NCBI GenBank assembly: GCA_009746045.1
Contig: RPFO01002018.1
Coordinates: 12,501 to 47,270 of the forward strand
DNA from: Mesostigma viride
Lineage: Eukaryota > Streptophyta > Mesostigmatophyceae > Mesostigmatales > Mesostigmataceae
Length of the DNA: 34,770 nt
Direction: 5' to 3'
Shown one piece after another: positions 20,440-30,500 of this stretch. The notes under the pieces were generated by a model. It saw only the letters and a program-made list of their open reading frames with translations, did not search any database and was not told the origin of the DNA. Within the stretch, counting starts at the first letter, position 1. Each line of letters opens with the position of its first letter. The translations under genes were made by a program, and so were the position numbers.

Positions 20440-21313
20440 GTTTGTAAACGGGGAAGAAAGTGGGGGGAAAGCTGGTCAGTCAAGAGGCTCTTTCTGGTTC
20501 TTAGAACATTATCAGGCGGAGCCAATTTTCGGAAGAACCGTTAGGTTCGCCAGAATTGGCGAAGCTTATAAGGCCGTACACGTGAGAAAACATAGGAATA
20601 GGGGATGAAAATCCGTCAATCCATCCATACATACATACATCCATCCATCCATCCATCCATCCACCGAATTTGTCCCGAATTTGCAAGCATAAGGGTGAGG
20701 TTCTTCCGAAAATTGGCTCCGCCGTAGAGTTTCAACGGGCAAGTTGCAAACACGCACGTTACTTGATTGGGTAATGCCTGCCGATGCCAGAACACGACTG
20801 TGGGGTCAAGCATGGCTGGCATTCTACATATGCATGACATGGCGGGTCCAATAGCATGGTTTCTTGGGGGAAAATATGTCCAGGCCTTTGGTCTGTGTGA
20901 AGCTGGGAGCTGGCAATATTTTATCTAATTCTTATGGATCCTTGAATTTCTTCTCTAAGAACTCCGTTCAATATGCCCCTTTCCCAAACCCAATCACGTC
21001 TGCCCTCATCGACACATCTCAGCAGTTAAGATCTTGCAAGCAATTTCCAGGAAATTAGGCATTGGAAGTGTAAGTGTTGATGCTTGATAGATCTACCTTC
21101 CTCTGCTATTTACTATCCATGTCCCCTTGCGACGCTAGTAAGTTTATGGTGGATGAAATTACTTATATAATGAAGTTACTATGGATCAGATATGGATTAG
21201 ATGTAGAGTAAATAATTGATCAATGTCACTAATAATTTGTTAAAATACTTGACTTGTTCTCAAATTGAAAAATCTGGGCCTACCTACGGTGGTTTTGCTC
21301 CCCAAACGCGCAG
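20440..21313 (+). other. Intron of the RTX-VWD gene (5' end uncertain)
   Basis: This interval separates the Cys-rich exon from the VWD exon and ends in the acceptor CAAACGCGCAG. It contains the compact inverted-repeat element at 20509-20766. The remainder (20770-21250) is AT-rich with no recognisable coding segment. Confidence 0.5.
20509..20766 (-). mobile_element. Compact copy of the array-bearing inverted-repeat element
   Basis: In reverse orientation this 258-bp unit matches the two flanks of the element at 12427-15848. The tips are ATTATCAGGCGGAGCC (right end of the element) and CGTTACTTGA (left end). Inside are GGCGGAGCCAATTTTC and its inverse. In place of the 3.2-kb array it has only about 11 CCAT/ACAT tetramers (20618-20663). 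It therefore shows what the pre-expansion element looked like. Confidence 0.85.
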
Positions 21314-21978
21314 GGTGCAACCTGCTGGCGGCGGAGGCGTATGACGTGCTGACCCTGCCCACCTGCCCAGCTGTCATCCTCTGCAAATATTCCGTTGGCT
21401 TCAACCTGAGCTGCGCCACCAGCGCACGCAAGCCGCTCTCCAATGATAACTTTCGAGCTGTGCTGGCCAACTACCTGGCCCTGCCGCCCTGCAGCGTCGA
21501 ACCCAGGCTGACTTATGATTCCTATGATCGGTTTACACTTAATTTCTCGCTGCATTTAGACAACGCCACGGAGACCACTGCTGTGGAGACCCTCTTGGCC
21601 GGCCCCAGCCTTAACGTCATTCTGGGCGAGCTGTTTGCATCGGCGTCCGCGAATGCCCGAGTAGTAGCGAGCATGACCGGTGCATGCGATGCACCTTCGG
21701 TCACCTCAGACCCCCACATCGCCACGGTCAGCGGCGATAAGTTCGACTTTGGCGGCGTGCCAGGGGGGTCGTACTGCATGCTGAGCAGCACGCCAGTGCA
21801 CGTGAACGCGCGAATGACAGGACCAGTCACACCCAGTGGCGCTGCGGCTCCCTCAGGAAAGACGTGGATGGACCAGGTGGCCATCCTGTACAAGTCAGAT
21901 GTCATTGTGGTCTCGGCCGAGTCGAATGGGACCAGCGTGCCGTTTGCTCTGTCCTTTGGCACCGTCACCATCAACGGG
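21314..21978 (+). CDS. von Willebrand type-D-like domain exon of the RTX-VWD gene
   Basis: The acceptor is CAAACGCGCAG and the donor GTACGT; the exon enters in phase 1 and leaves in phase 0 (665 nt). The first half has several Cys (CNLLAAEAYD, LPTCPAVILC, NLSCATS, LPPCSV) and no recognised domain. The second half starts SDPHIATVSGDKFDFGGVPG at 21706, the classic opening of a VWD domain ('G/S-D-P-H-x-x-T-x-x-G-x-x-F-D-F-x-G'). It then shows alternating hydrophobic strands with QVAILYKSDVIVVSAES and TVTING. VWD domains are extracellular and often form multimeric or adhesive proteins. The Cys content is lower than in animal mucins. Confidence 0.78.
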
Positions 21979-22307
21979 GTACGTTCCTATCTGTAGTGCA
22001 GTGTTCATTTGGAATGCAGTTTGAGTAAATAGTTTCAACGGGATGACTGCATTATTTACGTTGTGCTTTTGTCTGTAACGTAAGTAGTTTCTGCAAGGTG
22101 CCCTTTTCTGGCATGAGTGGCGATTGGCTGGTATATGCCGTTAACTCTTTCCAAGTGCAGTCCCTCCCTCATGCATGGAGGTGTCGCTGTGCTTGTCACC
22201 ACCATCAGCATGCTGTGTGTTCTTACCTGCTTTATAACTCGCACTAAATTACTGTCTTGACAGTGTACTTCACCATTGTGTTTTTGTGGGCCCTTTGTGA
22301 GGTGCAG
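21979..22307 (+). other. Intron splitting the VWD-like domain (inferred)
   Basis: This 329-nt phase-0 intron has GTACGT at its 5' end and TGAGGTGCAG at its 3' end. Joining its two sides continues the VWD fold (TVTING to ANFPVVTG). It contains no repeat that I can see. Another possible acceptor lies at 22262 (CTTGACAG), but it would insert an unrelated hydrophobic peptide. Confidence 0.6.
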
Positions 22308-22625
22308 GCAAACTTCCCAGTGGTCACAGGCGCTATCAGGCGGCTGCCCTCCGGCATGCAGCTGAAGAGGAGAAAAACGCGCGTTGTCGTAACAATTAAG
22401 AAGGTGCTTACGCTTGAAGTCGAAGTGGTTCGCGCCGCTTTTTGGGAGGCGGGCCGTGGACCTGGCAGGAACTTCCTCAACCTTTCGGTCAAGGAGCGCA
22501 ACCCCAGCATTGCTCTGCACGGGCTGCTCGGGCTGGCTTCTGGTGCTGATGTTGTTGTTGACAACTTTAAGTCCACTTCCATCCTTGCTGCGGATTGTGG
22601 AGATAGTCATTTTGTTTCTGCCTAG
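22308..22625 (+). CDS. 3' exon of the RTX-VWD gene: end of the VWD-like domain
   Basis: Entering in phase 0, the exon encodes ANFPVVTGAIRRLPSG, then basic and strand-forming stretches (KTRVVVTIKKVLTLEVEVV) and NFLNLSVKERNPS followed by HGLLGL. The 'L-x-V-x-x-x-x-P-x-x-x-x-x-G-L-L/C-G' pattern is the usual end of a VWD domain. It closes at a TAG at 22623-22625 after about 33 more residues. No membrane anchor is evident, so the product is probably secreted. A further exon cannot be excluded (CCTAG|GTCATG at the stop resembles an acceptor). Confidence 0.68.
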   Translation, partial: ANFPVVTGAIRRLPSGMQLKRRKTRVVVTIKKVLTLEVEVVRAAFWEAGRGPGRNFLNLSVKERNPSIALHGLLGLASGADVVVDNFKSTSILAADCGDSHFVSA

Positions 22626-23196
22626 GTCATGAACGTGTTGGTTCAAATCAGATGGTTGTTAGTGCCAGGTACGCTTCTAGAGGTAAACAACTGGGGACCA
22701 GACATGGCACTGCCTGTCAAGAGCATCAATCATGTCTGCCAGAATTTCAGTGAAATTTGACGGGATGGTAAGGTTGGCAGTAACAGGGCAATGAGGCGAT
22801 TTGTTCTGAACAGAGCAACATAGCCTCGGAGACCAAGTTGCTGTTTGATCAGCAGTGGGCTCTAATACTGGTGTGCGCTTTATAATGGCAGATTAGTTTT
22901 TTCACATTTTTTCCGCCTGTTAGGTTGTCCCCAGTTTACAAATTAACCAATTTTACCCCGACTCCCGGAGGGCGCCGCCCGAGATTAAATAAGAGGTACC
23001 TTGAAATTAAATAAGAGGCATACCTCTATCCAGATATATTTTTGGAGGCGAATTTCTATTGGCATTAAGTTGTAGTATAGTACGACAACGTGTCCGACCG
23101 CATAATTTATTCCGACTTCTACATTCAGTTCACCGCTTGGTCAAAAAAGGATCACTTATATCAAGAAAACAATAAAGATCACTTATATACCCTACT
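22626..23196. other. Intergenic interval before the retrotransposon
   Basis: Nothing coding is recognised. A short direct repeat around ATTAAATAAGAGG occurs twice (about 22984 and 23007), and AAGATCACTTATAT-like words recur near 23149 and 23175, just before the LTR. The target-site base string of the retrotransposon ends CCTACT at 23196, but its duplicate would lie beyond the window. Confidence 0.5.
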
Positions 23197-23780
23197 TGTT
23201 ACGTCCCTGCCCTTTTGGTCGGACGTAACAATGGAATAAATCACTAAGGCTGTTCGGTCTATTGGACTTGGGTTTTATGGACCGTGGCTATTGTGTGAAT
23301 TGGACTAGTTATTTTGGTCCTAGGTTGTCCTTTTAGGGGCCGGCGCTGTGGCGCCGCGCCAGTTCTGAGTCCGTCAGTAGTTCTAGGCGTGGATCCTGTA
23401 GTTGAGGGTCGATGTCGGCCCGGATCCTACGTGGAATGAGTGACTTGGATTGTTCTAGGGAAATTGGCGTGTATCTGCGCCGCAACCAACCTAGGTTAAA
23501 TTGGTCCGAGGACGAGAGTCTCGTCCTCTTGGTTTAATGAATGATAAGTGCGAATACGCCTACACATTGAGCCCGGGGCATTATCCATTTGTAATTGGTA
23601 TTGCTAGCCAATATAAGTGTGAACTAATTAGCTTGGCATTAAGCCGTGATGCCAGATATCTCACGACTCACGTTGTGAAGCGCAACCTACCTTAGGCTAT
23701 CTTGAATTATTCCTAATTCCGGCAAGGAGGGTCTTTCGCTACGTAGCTCAGGCTAGGTGTGTCTGGGCAGGGACGTAACA
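23197..23780 (+). repeat. 5' LTR (584 bp)
   Basis: It starts TGTTACGTCCCTGCCC and ends with the exact reverse complement GGGCAGGGACGTAACA, giving canonical TG...CA ends with 16-bp inverted tips. The first 34 bases form a perfect hairpin of their own (TGTTACGTCC, 14-nt loop, GGACGTAACA). A 21-bp palindrome, GAGGACGAGA-G-TCTCGTCCTC, lies at 23508-23528. The sequence from 23197 to 23705 aligns to the partial 3' LTR. No convincing TATA box was picked out. Confidence 0.96.
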
Positions 23781-23781
23781 C

Positions 23782-23799
23782 TGGTTATCGGAGGAAATG
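23782..23799 (+). other. Primer-binding-site candidate
   Basis: One base after the LTR end, TGGTTATCGGAGG begins, as expected for a site complementary to a tRNA 3' CCA end. It loosely resembles the initiator-Met-type TGGTATCAGAG but with an extra T and a substitution. The tRNA cannot be assigned from the sequence alone. Confidence 0.5.
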
Positions 23800-23888
23800 T
23801 GCTGGAAAGGGTAGCTAACTCTCGCGGAGAGGGTTAGTGAGCCAATTAGGATACCAAGACGAAGCTTGGCGTAGGTAGAGGTTCCGGA

Positions 23889-24093
23889 ATTCAACGATTG
23901 CTGTCAGGCCGGCGGCCAGCCCGTAAAGGGATTCAACGACGACCTAGCAGCAAGCGGCCAGTCTGGGATACTCGGCGGGGCTAGCAATAGTCCTGTGGTG
24001 AGGTGCTGTCAACGATAGCGTTCAGCTCTCCTGTTTTCAACGACACCTAGTGGCGGCCAGGGCTTGCCTTCAACGACACCGGGTGGCGGCCAG
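23889..24093 (+). repeat. Degenerate TTCAACGAC...GCGGCCAG repeats in the retrotransposon leader
   Basis: Four fuller copies (about 23889-23919, 23931-23961, 24036-24060, 24069-24093) begin TTCAACGA and end GCGGCCAG. A shorter copy (TCAACGATAGCG) lies near 24009. The last two share CAACGACACC and GTGGCGGCCAG. The leader between 23781 and 24526 has no ORF of note. Repeats here could be RNA packaging or dimerisation elements, or protein-binding sites. Confidence 0.7.
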
Positions 24094-24526
24094 TTCAGGA
24101 GGGATTAACGTCATTGAAGATGGTACGTCCCCTAGTTAGAATTCTTTCTTTACAAAGCTATGCCTGCTGAAGGCTAGCTGGCGAGCTTGCTCTCTATCCG
24201 GGAACGCGCGCGCAGGGGGTTTATGTTATATGTTGTGTCTCTATAGGTTGTAAATGTTGTTGGTGCCCATGGACGTCGCGGAGACGGACATTCGTTGTTG
24301 ACCTGCAAGGGGTCGTGGGGGGTGGATACCGTCTGGCTGTTGCCGACTGTGTTGACGGTGTTTACCTCCGTGTGTGCGTATAGCCCGTTCCTGCGGAAGG
24401 CTCGGGCGTGTGCTGTGTTATACTCCGTGCTCTCTCTCCTCGTTTGTTTAAGGTCACTGCATTAGAGGTAGCCTGGGTTTCCCCTTTCTCTCTTGCTTGC
24501 AAGCCGCTGCCAGACTATGATGTAAC

Positions 24527-24865
24527 ATGCCACGACGTAAAATAAACAAGGGTGGACAGTCTGGATTTCCTTACTACGCAGTAGCTCACGACGGGGATAA
24601 GGGTAGGCCTGCTATATTCTACAGCTGGAAGACTTGTGAGGAGCATATTAAAGATAAGATATTGTCCCAAGGCTCTAGTGCTAAGTGGAAAGGGTTTGAT
24701 AACATTACAGAGGCAGATAGGTTTGTTAGGGAACACATGCCATTGCCTGAGGGGATGCACACCACACGTGAATGCTCCAAGCCACCCACACTCAGCAGTC
24801 AGGGGGAGGGGACAGCAGTTACAGTGACTTTCTCTCAGCTGACCATTGGCCCTAGCAAGCAGTAG
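24527..24865 (+). CDS. Small ORF with an RNase H1 hybrid-binding / viroplasmin-like domain
   Basis: A 112-codon ORF starts at an ATG and ends at a TAG, well before gag. Residues 16-67 carry YYAV (16-19), IFYSW (30-34), a Cys at 37, KWKGF (53-57) and EADRF (62-66). This is the order of the small alpha-beta fold found at the N-terminus of eukaryotic RNase H1, where it grips RNA/DNA hybrids, and in the caulimovirus viroplasmin domain. The rest is a basic N-terminus and a Ser/Thr-rich tail. In this retrotransposon it would be a separate protein 5' of gag, perhaps helping replication intermediates. Family assignment is by motif only; the ORF is intact. Confidence 0.72.
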   Translation: MPRRKINKGGQSGFPYYAVAHDGDKGRPAIFYSWKTCEEHIKDKILSQGSSAKWKGFDNITEADRFVREHMPLPEGMHTTRECSKPPTLSSQGEGTAVTVTFSQLTIGPSKQ

Positions 24866-24997
24866 AGGAGACCAGTACTAGGGAGTAGTATTAGGTTCTA
24901 CAGTTATAGCTCTATAGCACGTGGTTGCTCTCTCTCTTTCTCTCTCTTCCTTCCTGGGGAGGTGTTGCCTGCAGTGTAAGGTACCGGTACGAGCACC

Positions 24998-25295
24998 ATG
25001 CCCACACGGTCCCAAACAAGGAACGCCAGAGATACAGAGGAAGAGGCTAGAGAACGAGATCTAGAGAATACAGAGATAGAACCGGTAGACAACCACGAGC
25101 ACGGTACAGAGGGTATAGAGGTACCACTGCACGTCCAAGCAGGGACAGATACAGGTGAGGTCATGGAGAGACCTGCGGAAGGCTCCCCACGATCCAGAGA
25201 TCAGAACCCTAGGTTCCCAGCGGATGGGGACATTATAGACGCCTTACCCAGGCAGAGAGATGACAGGAACGACCGAGAGAGGCTCCAGCAGCAAC

Positions 25296-25332
<37 letters not shown>

Positions 25333-25344
25333 CAACAGCAGCAA

Positions 25345-25376
<32 letters not shown>

Positions 25377-25398
25377 GCAGCAACAGCAACAGCAGCAA

Positions 25399-25433
<35 letters not shown>

Positions 25434-27530
25434 GCAACCGCAGCAGCAGCAACAGCAGCAGCAGCATCAGCAGCAGCAACGGTCACCACAGCAGCAATGG
25501 CAACAGCAGCAACCCCAGACGCAGCAGCAACAACCCCAGACGAGACCACAATGGCTACCCCCTGATCCAGAGCAGCAGAGAGACGAGAATGAAGATACCC
25601 TGCACTACCGCCGTCAGCTACCAGTCACCGGGCGGCCCACGCATCCTTGGGCAGGTCGGGGGCGGCCCCAAGGACCTCCACCGGGCCCCCACACCGGGGC
25701 AGACGCAGAGTTTCCTTCGGCAGCACGTCCCTGTTACCCACGGCGTTATGGTATTCGGACGAGGAAGGGGAAGTCCCAGGGGCAGACGGCGAGTTCGATG
25801 ACCTGGAAGGGACTAACGAGGCGGACGAGGGATCTGTCACGCAGGGCCCGCCCGTTGGTACTCATAGACCACGGACCAGCCCAGAGGAGACCCGGAGCAG
25901 TGTCACCACCCGCGACGAGGAGACTCACACGCCAGCCCAGCGCCTGGCACCTCAACCGCAGCGTCCACGGGTGCTTGACCGAAGCGCGGTCCCCTCGCCT
26001 GCGCCTGCTGGCAACCTCAGTTTCAGCAGGGTGGCACTGGATGACCCGGGTACGAACACCCCTCGTCGGTACAGGTGCGCCGGACACACGGCACACCGGA
26101 CAGATCCGGATCTCTCCCGCGGTCGCAGCCTCCAGCATTCGGCTCCATCTCCTACAGGGAGGTCGGTGGGCCTAAGCTTAACACGGTAAAGGCCCCACCG
26201 ATGCCTACCTTCAAGAATGTACCCAAGCTGCACGCGGATATGAAACCGCGAGAGGTCGACGAATGGGGACGCATGTGGCAACAGCAGTATACCGTTTGGT
26301 GCAATCACAACAGCTGGGAACTGGCCACCTGTGATTTGATCCCGCATGTGGTTAACACCTGCATGGACCCCTCGGTGGTGAGCATCCTGAACTGTGAGAG
26401 CATCGCATCCCAGTCATACCCACAGACCGTGGAGGAGCTGATGGACCGGGTGCGCCGCAAGCTGATACCCCCAGACGCGGAGCTCCACGAGCGGATCGCT
26501 TTCGGCAAGCTACGCCAGGGGACCACCCCATATCGCGAGTTTCTGTCCAAGTTTGAGTCCAGCGCCGCTTATCTAACCGACATGACCTGGTACGAGTACA
26601 AGATCAGATTCATCGAGGCGCTCAGCCCCGAGCTGCAGGATGAGGTATTCAAACACTACGCTGAGGTCCCCTGGAAGGAGTGGGACATCCTGAATATCCA
26701 GAGATACCTTCTGCAGGTGGCCGACGTGGTGGCTCGCGGGCGCGCACCCTCGGTGCGCCGTTTCTTCAGGTCAGCCACTGCAGGTCCGCGACGGGTGAAC
26801 CAGATGTACTCTACGGAGCTCATCGGCGAGGAGGAGGAGGAGTACCCGACGACCCTGATGATGGCTACACTGACCTTGGCGTCAACGCGATCGATGCTAG
26901 CAAGGCGCGCTGCTTCATGTGCAGTGAGGTGGGGCACCTCAAGCGCGACTGCCCCAAGCTCCGGGGCAAGAACGCCGGTCGCGGGGCTGGAGAAGGGACA
27001 CCCAGCGTTCGTTTCTCCGGCCCGGCCTTCGGCAGCCGCCCCGACCCTCCGGCCCTCGGGACCGACCCCGCAACGCGGGTGAGCGTGCGGCTCGCCTGCA
27101 GCACGCCAGACAGGTCCCGACGCAGTACCAGCAGCCGCGACCACCCGCGACCAACTCTACCAAGGGTGTGTTGCGCGCGGTCAACGAGATTGAGGCGCGG
27201 CGACAGTCCTCCTCTTCCGGCCAAACGCAGGCAGTGGCTGGCTACGAGTATGACGATGAGGAGGGGGCTGACGAAGAGGAGGAGGGGGGGAAGAGGGCGG
27301 GTGGTCGGGCGAGGCGGCCTCCCGTCCCACCGCTCCTCGGGAGTAGTAGCCCTGCCCATGGGCTTGGGTCCCGGGGTAGGGGATAGGATAGAAAAATCAG
27401 ATGGTAGCCCAGACGCGGAGTCAACTAGAGTAGAGGTAGATGTTAACAACGTGGCCGCAGACGCGCCCTCCCAACCGGCGGCGCGTACATCTCAGGGAGA
27501 TTCGCGGCATCTGTTTCTTTTCAGTGGGGG
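24998..27530 (+). pseudogene. Gag region of the chromovirus, broken by several frame changes
   Basis: The probable start is ATG 24998, opening with an acidic/basic stretch (MPTRSQTRNARDTEEEARER). A CAG/CAA-rich block follows, then Pro- and acid-rich linkers. The capsid-like part lies in a different stretch of frame at about 26170-26850 (KLHADMKPREVDEWGRMW, YREFLSKFESSAAYL, EALSPELQDEVF). A CCHC zinc knuckle, CFMCSEVGHLKRDC, is at 26911-26952. The best protein-like reading moves between frames near 25297, 25700-25740, 26060-26160, 26850, 27080, 27300 and 27525. Some changes fall in G-rich or repeated runs, so sequence error is an alternative to decay. As read, no intact Gag can be made. Confidence 0.82.
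25286..25537 (+). repeat. CAG/CAA trinucleotide tract in gag
   Basis: About 80 codons' worth of CAG and CAA with a few interruptions. In one frame it encodes poly-Gln, in the others poly-Ser/Asn and poly-Ala/Thr. The upstream gag frame enters it as Ser/Asn after a CAACGCAGC irregularity near 25293. The poly-Gln frame instead joins more natural downstream sequence (QPQTRPQWLPPDPEQQRDE). This implies a two-base insertion or one-base loss at the start of the tract. Confidence 0.9.
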
Positions 27531-30500
27531 TTGTTGGTCCCTCCCACCGTCCTTGATCCGTATTTGAAGGAGAAAACGATCATGGACGTGAAGTTCCTGG
27601 TGGACACCGGCGCCTCCACGTCCTTCATCAACGAGGCCCTGGTGCGTCGGCTGGGCCTGGTACCCCGGCCTCACACCACGGCAGTCTATGTCACCTACTC
27701 AGACGGTCGGCGACACCAATCGCCGGGCCTAGCAGACATCAAGGGTGTGCTGCAGGGCACGCCGGTGGACCTGGTGGCGACTATTGCGCCGCTGGGCGCT
27801 GCCGACATCATCATTGGCGTGGACTGGCTGGACAAGCAGGATGTGGACATCAGTGTGCGCCGGCGGGTAGTTTGGTTTCCGGATGGTTCATTCTGGTGCC
27901 CTGACAGCGAGTATAGGGCACAGGCCGCGGAGGTCCATAACATTACACACGAGCGCTCGGCGGACGGGCCTCGACCAGCATCCCAGATCCTGATGAGCAG
28001 CAAGACGCTGGCGCGCCAGCTTCGGAAGGGCAAGGAGTACGCGATGTATCGCATAGACCTGGATAGCACTCAGGCTCTGCTTAACGAGATCGGTGCCGGA
28101 TTCACACCGGATGAGCTGGCGCGGTTCAATGCCGTCCTGGAGAAGCGCACTACCCTTTTTGCGGATCGTACCCCTCAGTTCCCTCCCAATCGATCGGTGT
28201 TGCACCGTGTCCAGCTCCAGGAGGGTTCTGGGCCTACTGTGTCTCCCATGTATCGCATGGGCCCAGTCGAGCTGGTGGAGCTCAAGAAGATCCTCATTTC
28301 ACTGCTTGACGCTGGGCTCATTGAACCCAGCAACAGCCCCTTCTCAGCGGGCGTGCTGCTCGTTCCCAAGCCAGGAGGCAAGTGGCGTCTGGTGACGGAT
28401 TACCGGAAGCTGAACGCCATCACCGTCAAGTCCCGGTATCCTCTACCGCGGATCGACGACATCTTCAACCGTGTCCAGGGGGCCACGTGTTTCACCGTCA
28501 TTGACTGTGCGGACGGGTTTTGGCAGCTGCGCATCGCGCCAGAAGACTGCCACAAGACCGCGTTCGCTACGCCCTTCGGGCATTATCAGTTTCGGGTGGC
28601 GGCAATGGGGCTGTGCAATTCGCCGGCGTCCTTCCAGATGCTGATGAATGATATCCTCCGTCCGGTGATGGGTACAGCCCACTTGCCACAGGTCTCCCAG
28701 GACCTGGCGGACCCGCAGAAGGGGGCACGCCCGCCCTGGACCTACAAGCGCACGTGCGCGCTGGCGTATCTGGACGACATCCTGGTGTACTCCAAGACGT
28801 TCGAGGAGCACCTAGAGGATGTGGACGCCGTGCTTCAGATCATGGAGGATGAGCACCTTTCGGCGCGGAAAGCCAAGGTGCGCGCCGGCCGCTGCGTGCC
28901 GTTTCTGGGCCATACCCTGTCCGCCGACGGCATCGCGACCGACCCGGAGAAGATCGAGTCCGTCCAGCAATGGCCTGTCCCTACGGACGTGAAGGGGGTG
29001 CGCAGCTTCCTGGGCTTGGCTTCTTACTACCGACGGTTCATCCCACGGTTTGCCACCATCGCCGCCCCGATCAACGCTCTTCTCAAGAAGGGTACCCCGT
29101 TCCTCTGGGCTGAGCAGTGCCAACAGGCGTTTGAGGCGCTTAAGCGGCACCTCACCACAGCACCAGTCCTTATCCTGCCGGACCCGGCCCTTCCTTTCGT
29201 TGTGGCTACGGATGCCAGCAAGGTGGCCATCGGGGGGTCCTCCTGCAGGACCAAGGCAAGGGTCTTCAGCCCATCGAGTATATCTCACGCACAATGATTC
29301 CGGCGGAGCGGAATTACCCAGTGCATCAGCAGGAGCTTCTGGCAGTAGTCTACAGCTGCCACACGTGGCGTCACCATCTTCTGGGGGCCCAGTTTTCGGT
29401 GGCCATTAGTGAGCAGGGGGATCTCGACCCCCACCGCCTGGTGATCCACACCGACCACCGGCCGCTCACCCACCTTCTGGTGCAGCCCAACCTGACGCCC
29501 CGTCAAGCGCGGTGGATGGAGTACTTGTCACAGTTTGCGCCATTCAAGATCCAATACGTCAAGGGCGCGGACAACGTGGTGCCAGACGCCCTCTCGCGAC
29601 GGGCGGACTATTGGTTCTACGAGGACATGGATGTGCTTCATACCACTTGCGTACCAGTGGCCGCCCCGGGGACCGCCTACGGCGCGGAGCCACGGTCTCC
29701 CCGGGCCCGCCACCTGTTTCATCTGGGACACACCACCAGTGATGACTTGTCACCTCTCTTGGAGGAGACGAGTGCCCACGAGGACGTGGACGCCCCCGGG
29801 GAGGGGGAGGGATCGCATATGCGCATGCCCCTTAGCCATGTGGTGCCGCCCCAGGGAATTTTTCAGCTTCAGCCGATCGGCCCGCCCACAGTCTTCTCCG
29901 AATTCGTCAACCAGGCGAGTGCGGAGACAGACCCGGCCGCGGACGCGTTCACAGTCACGTCGGAACTGGAGACGATGATCAGTCGTTTCACGGTCACGGA
30001 GGAAGCGGCGCTTGAAGCCATCCGGGCGCATCCCCAGCAGATGGGTGCCTACCCTTGCAAGTTCCAGGAGGGACGCCTGTTCGTGAGTGTCCAGCCGGAG
30101 GAATGGCGGCTGTATGTCCCGGAGCTTTGTAGGGCCGCCTTGCTGCACGAGCTCCACGATTCGTTTCTAGGCGGACATCAAGGAAGCCACCGTCTTTATC
30201 CTCGGGCCCGCAAACATTTCTACTGGCCAGGGATGAAGGAGTATATTGAGACATATGTGCGCCAGTGCCCCTCGTGCCAGATCATGAAGTCCAGGAACAC
30301 GGGCTCGCAAGCCGTCCCCAAGACGTTACCTGATCCGATGGGTCCTTGGGACTCTATCATGATGGACTTCATCGGCCCGTTCAAGAAGACGAAGAGCGGC
30401 AACAGCATGGTCCTGGTGTTCGTGGACCGCCTGACGCGCATGTGTCACTTGGCCCCGTGTCCGGCCGACCTCACTGCGGAGGAGTGCGCCAAGATATACC

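Noticed and set aside
23501-23695. 64-codon ORF repeated at 34566-34760
   Set aside because: It lies inside both LTR copies, so it is duplicated only because the LTR is; no domain is recognisable.
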